A stretch of DNA of 43,321 nucleotides from Fimenecus sp045594645 (GTDB lineage Bacteria > Bacillota > Clostridia > Oscillospirales > Acutalibacteraceae): positions 1 through 43,321 of the forward strand of contig JAZNYY010000061.1 in the NCBI GenBank assembly GCA_045594645.1. The letters run 5' to 3'. The translations under genes and the position numbers were made by a program. The stretch's first letter is position 1. Every line of letters begins with the position of its first letter. Under the pieces are notes generated by a model. That model had not been told where the DNA came from and did no database searches. It saw only the letters and a program-made list of their open reading frames with translations. This document shows positions 23,364 through 30,930 of the stretch, in pieces.

Positions 23364-23897
23364 CTATTTTAACTCAACCACAGTTATATTTTCAGAACCT
23401 AAAGAAGTTTTAGAAATTACGATATCCTTAATTTTAATAAGTATCTCATCTTTTACAGTTCCTTTTGGTAAAATTACCTCAACTGTTTCACCATTATAAG
23501 TTACTATGCATTCTGTATTTGCCTGTGCTGAAATTAAGGTTTCCATATCTGTTTCAAGTTTAATTTGCTCGGAAATCCTCACAAGTTTTTCTCTTGCCAG
23601 TGCTTTTGTATCTTCGTCATTTGATGTGTCATTAATAATCTCTTCAAGATATTCTTTTGCGTTATCATGTGCTTTTGTTCTGTTTATTTCAGCATCCGTA
23701 AAAAAGTTATTCTCGCTTTTTACTGAATCCGAATTTACATATTGCGCGTCACCAATATTTACTTCATCGGTTACTTGTGGCTCGGTCACATTCTTATCTT
23801 GATTTGTATAATACCAATTCACAAATACCGCAAGACCTAATGCAACAACAAGTGTTAAGGTTAATAAATGCTTTCTTAAAATAATTTTACTTTTCAT
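23364..23897 (-). CDS. spoIIIAH: Stage III sporulation protein AH
   Basis: A 177-residue protein with one N-terminal membrane span (about residues 9-30, LLTLTLVVALGLAVFVNWYY), an acidic linker, and a C-terminal domain of YscJ/FliF ring-building type (about 70-177). It sits in the mother-cell membrane and binds forespore SpoIIQ to form the channel between the two compartments. Ribosome site GGAGG. Last gene of the spoIIIA operon. Confidence 0.93.
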   Translation of the reverse strand: MKSKIILRKHLLTLTLVVALGLAVFVNWYYTNQDKNVTEPQVTDEVNIGDAQYVNSDSVKSENNFFTDAEINRTKAHDNAKEYLEEIINDTSNDEDTKALAREKLVRISEQIKLETDMETLISAQANTECIVTYNGETVEVILPKGTVKDEILIKIKDIVISKTSLGSENITVVELK

Positions 23898-23899
23898 TT

Positions 23900-24454
23900 T
23901 TATTCCTCCGTAACATTCAGCTTTGATATTGATATTCTTGATGTGCTGATATTCAAAACTGCACTTACGGCAGAATAAATTTGCCGTTGCACAGTGCTAT
24001 CATTACCACCCTCGCAAACTACCGCTACCCCCCTAACCTTTGGTTCAATAGTTTTTATGAGAAGTCCGGTGTCATTACTATTGTTTTCAATTATTACATA
24101 ATCATTTTCAAATGTAGAATCATCAGAATTTTCTGTGTTTTTTCGTGTATCCTTATCGTTTGTGGCATAAATATACTCTGTAGTTTCAGACAAGGTTATC
24201 ATAACTTTTGATTTTCCTGCACCATCAATTGATTCAACTATCTCTTGCACTTTATCTTCAAGATATTCACAATATGTAAGTGATGACATTTCTTCCGAAT
24301 TTGAAATTATATCTTTTTCAGCATCATTAACATTGCTCAATTCAGAAAAGAAAATCATTAATATCGCTGAAAAGCCAATGACAACAAACAAAGCAATTTT
24401 TTTGTCAATCTTTAGTTTTTTTATAATGCTTTTTAGAGAAATTTTATGATTCAT
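23900..24454 (-). CDS. spoIIIAG: Stage III sporulation protein AG
   Basis: A 184-residue protein with a short cytoplasmic N-terminus, one membrane span (about residues 19-37), and an extracellular ring-building domain (DKVQEIVESIDGAGKSKVMITLSE, RGVAVVCEGGND). SpoIIIAG forms a large ring in the mother cell-forespore channel. The start overlaps the spoIIIAF stop (ATGA). Confidence 0.92.
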   Translation of the reverse strand: MNHKISLKSIIKKLKIDKKIALFVVIGFSAILMIFFSELSNVNDAEKDIISNSEEMSSLTYCEYLEDKVQEIVESIDGAGKSKVMITLSETTEYIYATNDKDTRKNTENSDDSTFENDYVIIENNSNDTGLLIKTIEPKVRGVAVVCEGGNDSTVQRQIYSAVSAVLNISTSRISISKLNVTEE

Positions 24455-24882
24455 TCAACTTCCACCTCGAATCCAAGTTTATTCTCAATTTCAGCTTCAA
24501 TATTATGTGGATTTTGAGAGTTAGTTTTGATAGTTATTTTATTTACATTCAAATAACCTTCGCTATCAATATATGAGTCTATTTCAAGACTTAAAACATT
24601 TACGCCTAAATCATTACATAAATTAATAATTGCTTGTGTTACAATATTCTCATATCCATCTTGATAATACTCTTCATAAGAAATATCACTGTTATCTGCA
24701 CTGATTTTAACACCCTCTTTAAAAAAAGATTGCACAGGCATTACTGTATAAAAAAGAATAAATATCGAAAAAAATACATTAATAACTTTTTTTATTGAAG
24801 AGTCTGCTAAAAGTAATTTGAATATTGCAGATATTGCAGTAGCACCGCAAAGTGACATAAGCCATATTTTAAAACTTTCCAT
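24451..24882 (-). CDS. spoIIIAF: Stage III sporulation protein AF
   Basis: A 143-residue protein with two N-terminal membrane spans (about residues 6-26 and 33-52) and a small soluble domain (about 75-143, NLGVNVLSLEIDSYID) that resembles the ring-building fold. Part of the SpoIIIA channel. The start lies one base after the spoIIIAE stop. Confidence 0.9.
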   Translation of the reverse strand: MESFKIWLMSLCGATAISAIFKLLLADSSIKKVINVFFSIFILFYTVMPVQSFFKEGVKISADNSDISYEEYYQDGYENIVTQAIINLCNDLGVNVLSLEIDSYIDSEGYLNVNKITIKTNSQNPHNIEAEIENKLGFEVEVE

Positions 24883-24883
24883 A

Positions 24884-25975
24884 TTATTTTCCCATCACAA
24901 TTACTACGCCCGTTGAAATTACAAGAACAAAAGTCACAAAAAACATAATTATATTAAGAAGTGAAAGAATTGAAGCAAGACTGTCAATAATATCTGTAAT
25001 CTGATTAAGGCTCAGCATTGAAGAAACAATTGAGCACAGATTTAATGCAAAATACCACAGAAGTAGCTCAATCATCACAGGAAGATTAATCAGAATAATA
25101 ACAATTATTACGAATACTCCAAGTGTATTTTTCATTATTACAAAGCTTGAGAATACCGAAGAAATCGCGTCGCCTACTCCCCCGCCGACTATAGGCACAA
25201 ATGCACCTGAAATAAATCTTATTCCCTTAAGTGCAATACTGTCAGAAGATGTTGCAAGAATACTTTGGGTTGTCAGTAATCCTGTGTAAACCGTAGAGAA
25301 TAACGAAAGTATTATAACAATCATTTTTCTGATTGCTTTTATGATTCTTTCACGATAGTTATCAAATGAAAATGATGACAAAATATTAAATGATAATAGC
25401 GCACTTATACAAGGCACTAAAAAACTATTTGCAACATTAGAAATTATAGAAGACAAAAATAGCGAAAACGAATTATATGTAACAGCCAATGCAGGATTTT
25501 TTGATGCGATAATAATTGCGGTCATTACAGGCAGATAAGCATTTACAAACACGGTTGAAGTTTTTATTCCCGCCGCCGCATCTGTAACCATTCTACTTAT
25601 TGGTGCAATTACAATTGAAATTACAATCAAATTACTGATAAAGTTAATAACTTGCTCAATTTTGTCAGACTCTCTTAAAAAAGAATTTGCAATCGCAGTA
25701 ATTACGAGCACTACTATAATTAAAGTTATATTCTTTACAATTGAAACTCCGCCATTTAACGCGAGGTCTACCAGAAATTCAATCACTCTTGTTGGTGATA
25801 AATCAAAAATTTCTTCAAAGGTCAGTTCATCTATTCCTAAATCTTCAAGATATTCTTTTGTTTGCTCATCTGTAGAATTCCATATTTCTTCAAAATCCGA
25901 ATCTGTTGCATATGCAGAAACAGAAAAAGAAAAAAACAACAGAATTACAGAAATTATTATTAAAATCCTTTTCAT
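24884..25975 (-). CDS. spoIIIAE: Stage III sporulation protein AE
   Basis: A 363-residue polytopic membrane protein with an N-terminal signal-like segment (MKRILIIISVILLFFSFSVS), an acidic extracellular stretch, and about seven further spans. The loop GGGVGDAISSVFSSFVIMKNTLG is typical of the family. It is the largest membrane subunit of the SpoIIIA complex. I chose the ATG at 25975, directly after the spoIIIAD stop; a TTG at 25984 is within the preceding gene. Confidence 0.92.
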   Translation of the reverse strand: MKRILIIISVILLFFSFSVSAYATDSDFEEIWNSTDEQTKEYLEDLGIDELTFEEIFDLSPTRVIEFLVDLALNGGVSIVKNITLIIVVLVITAIANSFLRESDKIEQVINFISNLIVISIVIAPISRMVTDAAAGIKTSTVFVNAYLPVMTAIIIASKNPALAVTYNSFSLFLSSIISNVANSFLVPCISALLSFNILSSFSFDNYRERIIKAIRKMIVIILSLFSTVYTGLLTTQSILATSSDSIALKGIRFISGAFVPIVGGGVGDAISSVFSSFVIMKNTLGVFVIIVIILINLPVMIELLLWYFALNLCSIVSSMLSLNQITDIIDSLASILSLLNIIMFFVTFVLVISTGVVIVMGK

Positions 25976-25976
25976 A

Positions 25977-26366
25977 TTACTCAACTAATTGTAAACAAAA
26001 TATAATTAAACCGTTTAAAAGAGGCAATGACAAATACAAAATCATAAATTTTGCAGAGATTGACACCATACTTGCAAGTGAGCTTTCTCCACTGTCTTTA
26101 AGACTATCGCACACAAAATCAGTTACAATTGATATACCAACAACTTTTAGCAAAAGACTTATATGAGCTGAACTTATATTAAATGCAGAAAATGCAGCGA
26201 TTATATTAATAATAAATTCTGCAATATCATCAACTATTAATAGAAAGATAAGTACAACCGCGCCTATTCTTGTAAGAAACACATATTCGGGTCTTTGAGA
26301 TTTTAAAATAGTTGAAAAGCACACATAAACAAAAGCAACTGCTGCAATTTTAAACAGAATACTCAT
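25977..26366 (-). CDS. spoIIIAD: Stage III sporulation protein AD
   Basis: A 129-residue protein with four membrane spans, in the order and size expected for SpoIIIAD. KVVGISIVTDFVCDSLKDSGESSLASMVSISAKF is a recognisable family segment. Its start overlaps the spoIIIAC stop by four bases. With AC it resembles small membrane subunits of type III secretion export apparatus. Confidence 0.92.
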   Translation of the reverse strand: MSILFKIAAVAFVYVCFSTILKSQRPEYVFLTRIGAVVLIFLLIVDDIAEFIINIIAAFSAFNISSAHISLLLKVVGISIVTDFVCDSLKDSGESSLASMVSISAKFMILYLSLPLLNGLIIFCLQLVE

Positions 26367-26557
26367 AAATCAAATATTGATTTTACTTCATCAAAAACTG
26401 ACATTAATTGAGGAATCATCATAGCGATGATAACAATTATTCCCGTTAAAACAGTTAATGTTGCAAATTCTTCTCTACCTGCTTTTGACAGCATTTGCTG
26501 AAGCACAGCTACAATCAAACCAATTCCTGCAATTTTAAAAAGAAATGTAATATCCAT
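26363..26557 (-). CDS. spoIIIAC: Stage III sporulation protein AC
   Basis: A 64-residue protein with two membrane spans (MDITFLFKIAGIGLIVAVLQ, then FATLTVLTGIIVIIAMMIP), linked by the family loop LSKAGREE. I placed the start at 26557, after GGTG; 24 codons of longer frame overlap spoIIIAB. Channel subunit. Confidence 0.93.
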   Translation of the reverse strand: MDITFLFKIAGIGLIVAVLQQMLSKAGREEFATLTVLTGIIVIIAMMIPQLMSVFDEVKSIFDL

Positions 26558-26565
26558 TTTCACCA

Positions 26566-27072
26566 CTAAATTATAACTAAAATTACTAATACTCCTGCAC
26601 CAACTATAAATGTTCCTGTCGATTTGCATTTCATATTTTCTTCACTTTCAAGCCTTTTTAATTTTTGCTTAAAAAACTCTTTGTACAGCTTACAATTTGA
26701 AATCTGCCCTTGTAAATCCGTTTTACCCATTACTGAAAAGTAACCCTTAAGCAATTCTAAATCTGCTTTATCAAGGTTTTCTGATTTTTCATATGACAAA
26801 GCTTTTGAAATTGCAAGTTCATAATCATTTTTTCTCGACATTTCATCGATGAAAATTTCAACAAAATTTAAGTTTTTAAAATTTCCGTTGTTTTTGAGAT
26901 AATCGAAAATCGCATCAATTGACAGATTCCTGTGTTCTAAAAGCATTTCAATATTTTCAAGCATCATTACACACAATCTAACTGCTTTGGTGTGATTCTT
27001 AATTTGCTTTATTGATTGAACTGCCAATATCAAGCAAATTATCATTATAGCTGTCAATATTAGAATTTTCAT
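26566..27072 (-). CDS. spoIIIAB: Stage III sporulation protein AB
   Basis: A 168-residue protein with an N-terminal membrane span (about 3-20), a helical soluble domain related to GspF-type export proteins (LEHRNLSIDAIFDYLKNN, LKGYFSVMGKTDLQGQ), and a C-terminal span (TGTFIVGAGVLVILVII). Its ATG has GAGGTG upstream but lies 74 bases inside spoIIIAA, an unusually long overlap. Confidence 0.92.
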   Translation of the reverse strand: MKILILTAIMIICLILAVQSIKQIKNHTKAVRLCVMMLENIEMLLEHRNLSIDAIFDYLKNNGNFKNLNFVEIFIDEMSRKNDYELAISKALSYEKSENLDKADLELLKGYFSVMGKTDLQGQISNCKLYKEFFKQKLKRLESEENMKCKSTGTFIVGAGVLVILVII

Positions 27073-28018
27073 TCAACACCTCGTATGAATTGTAAATTCC
27101 TTTGATTTTACAAGGGTTTTCGCTTCCATAAAGCATTATTGTTTTGTCAAAATTACCCTTTATAACCAAATTGTAGTAACTCTTTTTATTTCTTAATTCC
27201 ATAAAGCTTTTTGCGTGAATACTTAAAATAAATCCAACGCCACAATTGATGCCGTCTAAAATGCTGTCAACTTCTTGACTACTGCCAATTTCGTCACAGA
27301 TTATATATTCCGGTGATAATGTTCTGACCGCCATTGAAATGCCTTTGCTTTTAGGAAACCCGAGTAATACATCAGTATTCGGACCTAATGCATCAACATT
27401 GATTTTTGATGGAAATATCTCTTTACGCTCGTCGACTACACATAATTTATGGTATTTTCCAAGTCTGCCCGATGAAAGCTGATATGCAATATCACGAAGC
27501 ATTGTTGTTTTTCCAGATGAGGGCGAACCAGAAATTATAATATTAGTCGGATGTTTTGTTAAAACTTTTTCAAATATCGGCTCTGAAACACCACGCACAT
27601 TTCTGGGAATTCTTATATTTATTGAGTCAATATTATCAATACCTTTAACTAAATCCTTATCATAAACTGCAGTTCCGCAAACACCGACACGCGAGCCGTT
27701 TGGTAAAGTAATGTAGCCATTCAATAAATCCTCGTAATGACTATGCATTGAATAACCGCACATTTTATTTACAGTATCAAATATTTCGTTTTGAGATGGT
27801 ATTACGCAATTAGCAGACATTATATATGAAAGTCTTGCGTTATCAGTCAAAAAGCTACTGCCAGATGCCATTACAATCACAATAGGTCTTCCTGCACGAA
27901 GTCTGATTTCTTGAATTTCACTTATATTCTTTTCACTGAGTTTTCTTAAGTATCCTTGAACTCTCGGTGAAATAAACGAAGTAATATACTTAAAATCTTC
28001 TAATAGGGTTTTGTCCAT
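26999..28018 (-). CDS. spoIIIAA: Stage III sporulation protein AA, ATPase
   Basis: A 339-residue secretion-type ATPase. Walker A is SGSPSSGKTTMLRD, Walker B region is YIICDEIGS, and the N-terminal LPNGSRVGVCG is conserved in the family. It is thought to power the SpoIIIA channel. It is about 30 residues longer than B. subtilis SpoIIIAA (307); the extra C-terminal tail (ENSNIDSYNDNLLDIG region) lies in the overlap with spoIIIAB. First gene of the operon; ribosome site GAGGTG. I could not identify a convincing sigma-E promoter. Confidence 0.94.
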   Translation of the reverse strand: MDKTLLEDFKYITSFISPRVQGYLRKLSEKNISEIQEIRLRAGRPIVIVMASGSSFLTDNARLSYIMSANCVIPSQNEIFDTVNKMCGYSMHSHYEDLLNGYITLPNGSRVGVCGTAVYDKDLVKGIDNIDSINIRIPRNVRGVSEPIFEKVLTKHPTNIIISGSPSSGKTTMLRDIAYQLSSGRLGKYHKLCVVDERKEIFPSKINVDALGPNTDVLLGFPKSKGISMAVRTLSPEYIICDEIGSSQEVDSILDGINCGVGFILSIHAKSFMELRNKKSYYNLVIKGNFDKTIMLYGSENPCKIKGIYNSYEVLNENSNIDSYNDNLLDIGSSINKAN

Positions 28019-28047
28019 TTAATCACCTCTGTAATTTCTATGATTAC

Positions 28048-28068
28048 TTGTCCCCTTTTAGTACAAAA
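28048..28068 (-). repeat. Motif shared with phage-junction region
   Basis: Read leftward this is TTTTGTA, CT, then AAAAGGGGACAA. Bases 3372-3393 on the other strand read TTTTGTA, TCA, then AAAAGGGGACAA. The copy here is 30 bases upstream of the spoIIIAA start. Role unknown. Confidence 0.45.
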
Positions 28069-28073
28069 CTTTC

Positions 28074-28102
28074 TTGAAATGAATAATTTGATATGTTATA
28101 CT
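28074..28102 (+). promoter_or_regulatory. Promoter of yfhO-like gene
   Basis: TTGAAA (28074-28079) and TATACT (28097-28102) are 17 bases apart, about 30 bases before the YfhO start codon. Confidence 0.7.
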
Positions 28103-28132
28103 TAATATAACTTTTTTTGAAAGGTGTATATA

Positions 28133-30892
28133 ATGAAAACAAAGTTTAGCAATTGGTTGAATGAAAATAAATATATACTTATTTCAGGCGGGGCTTCTCT
28201 CTTTATAATTCTGCTTGTTTATTTTTGTTACGGTATAATTCCCTTTGGTGACGGCACGGTTTATCGTATGGACTTATATCACCAATACGGACCGTTATTC
28301 TCTGAATTATATGACAGAATTACAACCGGTGAATCTTTAATATATTCTTGGAACACCGGACTCGGAAGTTCATTTTTAGGTAACTTTTTTAATTATCTTT
28401 CAAGCCCGATTGGATTAATAGTGTTGCTTTTTGGTCACAAAAATACATTTGAGGCGGTTGCGGCAATGATTGCTATAAAGGCAGTGCTCTCGTCAATGTC
28501 AATGTCATATTATCTTAAAAAGTCGCAGAAAACTGACGGTTTTCCAATTGCAGCCTTTGGTATTATGTATGCTTTCTGTGGTTATTTTATCGCATATTAC
28601 TGGAATGTAATGTGGATAGACGCAATGTATCTTCTCCCATTTATTATTCTTGGAATTGAGAAAATTATTGAAACGGGCAAATGCAAAACATATATTATCT
28701 CTCTTGCACTTGCAATATGGTCAAATTACTATATTGGCTTTATGCTTTGTATATTTTCCTGCATTTATTTTCTCTATCATTATGCTTGCGCATCAAAAAA
28801 GCTTCGAGAAAGAAAAGACATTAATGCTGAAAAAGACACCTTTTTTTCAAAACTCAAAAACTCATACTTTTTACAAAGCGGAGTAAGATTTGCGTTTTCA
28901 TCACTTTCAGTAGGTATAATACTTGCATTTATGCTTATTCCGTTAGCAAATATTTTAAGCGCTTCATCTGCAACAAAAGGCACTGCCCCAACAGAATATG
29001 AATCTTACTTCACGATATTTGATTTCCTTGCAAATCATCTTGCAGCACTTGAGCCGACGATTCGTAGTAGCGGCGATGATGTTCTTCCAAACATTTACTG
29101 CGGAATGTTGACTGTTTTGCTTATTCCGCTCTACCTTTTCTCAAAAAAAATCAGCGCAACAGAAAAAATTGCTTCTGTTGTACTGCTTGCAGTAATGTAT
29201 TTTAGTTTCAACATAAATTTCTTGAACTTTGCTTGGCACGGATTTCATTTCCCCAATGATTTGCCATACAGACAGTCATTTATATATTCATTTATCTTGA
29301 TTGTATTAGCTTTCAAGGCTTTCAAAAATGTTACTGAATTCTCAAAGAAACAAATACTTGGATTAGGAATTGGAACTCTTGCGTTTGTTGTCATAGTTCA
29401 AGAACTTGGCTCAAAAAATGTTGATGATTTAACTATTTTCATAACTATTGCATTCACTGTGCTCCACATCATAGTTCTTGGTCTTATTACAAGTAAAAAA
29501 GCACAGGCTTTTGCATTGTCAGTAATGGTTATTTGCTCAGTAGCCGCAGAAACCATTACAGCGAATACCGACCACTATGTTGCAAACCAGACTAAAACCG
29601 CATTTTCAAGCGATTATGACGATTTTAAAGCCCTTCAGAATGATATTGCAGACAATGATGACTCACTTTTCTATCGTGAAGAATTATCAGACCTGCGTGC
29701 AAGAATGGACCCAAGCTGGTACGATTACAATGGTGCTTCAATTTTTTCATCAATGGCATATGAAAAGGTTGCCAATTTACAGAAATACATTGGTCTTTAT
29801 GGTAATAAAATTAACAGCTTTACCTATAACCCACAAACTCCGATTTTCAATTCAATGTTCTCGTTGAAATATATTTATGACAAGTCAAATTTGGTAAGCG
29901 ATGGTAATTATTATTCATTGGTTGGCGAAAACGATACTTTTACTGCCTATAAAAATAATTATATACTCAATATCGCATATCCCGTATCTAACGATTTATT
30001 GGATTGGAACGCAGTAGATTGTCTTAATCCCGTAGACGCGCAACAAAAATTATTTCAGCTTTCAACAGGCACAGAGGGAATTTTTAACAGATTAGTTGAT
30101 TATGAAATTGATTATATTAATCTTTTAAATGTTGATTTTGACAGTATTCTTATGGGTAATCTTGCTCTTAACAGAATCTCTTCTGATGATACTGCTATGG
30201 CAACTATAAACATTACTGCTGAAAATACTGAAAATATTTACATTTATGTCTATTCAAGAAATCTTGATACTGTAAATGTTTATTCACCAAAAATCACTAC
30301 AACAATGAATGTTTCAGATGGTTATATTCTTGATTTAGGTCAGCATGAAGCAGGAGAAATGATTTCTGTTGAGTTACCACTTAAAGAAGAAAAATCCTCT
30401 GCAAGCGTTGATTTTATTGCTTTTACAGTTGATGAAGATGTGTTTGTTGAAGGCTATGAAAAATTGCAAAGCGGTCAGCTTGAATACACAAAATTTGACG
30501 AAACTGTTATTGAAGGTACATTCACCGCAGCAGAAAATGAGTTTCTTTTTACTACTATCCCCTACGATAAGAATTGGAATATTTACCTTGATGGTGAAAA
30601 ACTTTCAGAAGATGAAATTTTGATTATTTCAGAAGCACTAATTGGCGTTAAGGTTGATGCTGGTGAACACGAAATTAAATTTGAATACAAGATAGCAGGT
30701 TCGGGAGTTTTGATAGCAATTTCGGGTGGATTTACATTTTTACTAATAATCTTAAGTATTCTTAAAAAGAATAAATTTCTTGTATTTAAGAATTGCAAAG
30801 AAAACCTTTGGGAAAGAACAGCAAAATTAACGCCTAATGCGGAAAAAATACCAACTGACAACTCTGAAGAAATAATATATTTTGATGAATAA
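28133..30892 (+). CDS. yfhO: YfhO-family membrane protein
   Basis: A 919-residue protein with about a dozen membrane spans in the first 420 residues and one near residue 860, separated by a large extracellular domain. The N-terminal YGIIPFGDGTVYRMDLYHQYGPLF and WNTGLGSSFLGNFFNYLSSP are typical of YfhO. B. subtilis and Listeria YfhO act in glycosylation of teichoic acids or similar surface polymers as GT-C-like transferases; the substrate here is unknown. The start at 28133 lies six bases after AAAGGTG. Single-gene unit with its own promoter and terminator. Confidence 0.88.
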   Translation: MKTKFSNWLNENKYILISGGASLFIILLVYFCYGIIPFGDGTVYRMDLYHQYGPLFSELYDRITTGESLIYSWNTGLGSSFLGNFFNYLSSPIGLIVLLFGHKNTFEAVAAMIAIKAVLSSMSMSYYLKKSQKTDGFPIAAFGIMYAFCGYFIAYYWNVMWIDAMYLLPFIILGIEKIIETGKCKTYIISLALAIWSNYYIGFMLCIFSCIYFLYHYACASKKLRERKDINAEKDTFFSKLKNSYFLQSGVRFAFSSLSVGIILAFMLIPLANILSASSATKGTAPTEYESYFTIFDFLANHLAALEPTIRSSGDDVLPNIYCGMLTVLLIPLYLFSKKISATEKIASVVLLAVMYFSFNINFLNFAWHGFHFPNDLPYRQSFIYSFILIVLAFKAFKNVTEFSKKQILGLGIGTLAFVVIVQELGSKNVDDLTIFITIAFTVLHIIVLGLITSKKAQAFALSVMVICSVAAETITANTDHYVANQTKTAFSSDYDDFKALQNDIADNDDSLFYREELSDLRARMDPSWYDYNGASIFSSMAYEKVANLQKYIGLYGNKINSFTYNPQTPIFNSMFSLKYIYDKSNLVSDGNYYSLVGENDTFTAYKNNYILNIAYPVSNDLLDWNAVDCLNPVDAQQKLFQLSTGTEGIFNRLVDYEIDYINLLNVDFDSILMGNLALNRISSDDTAMATINITAENTENIYIYVYSRNLDTVNVYSPKITTTMNVSDGYILDLGQHEAGEMISVELPLKEEKSSASVDFIAFTVDEDVFVEGYEKLQSGQLEYTKFDETVIEGTFTAAENEFLFTTIPYDKNWNIYLDGEKLSEDEILIISEALIGVKVDAGEHEIKFEYKIAGSGVLIAISGGFTFLLIILSILKKNKFLVFKNCKENLWERTAKLTPNAEKIPTDNSEEIIYFDE

Positions 30893-30896
30893 AGGA

Positions 30897-30930
30897 AAAC
30901 CGAGGTCGTTTAAACCTCGGTTTCTTTTTA
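30897..30930. terminator. Bidirectional terminator between yfhO and uvrA
   Basis: AACCGAGG (30898-30905) and CCTCGGTT (30915-30922) form a perfect 8-base stem with a 9-base loop, with T-rich sequence following on both strands. Confidence 0.9.

Noticed and set aside
28020..28060. Possible sigma-E promoter for spoIIIA (CATAGA near 28038)
   Set aside because: The -10-like element would put the start inside the ribosome site, and no matching -35 is at the right distance.
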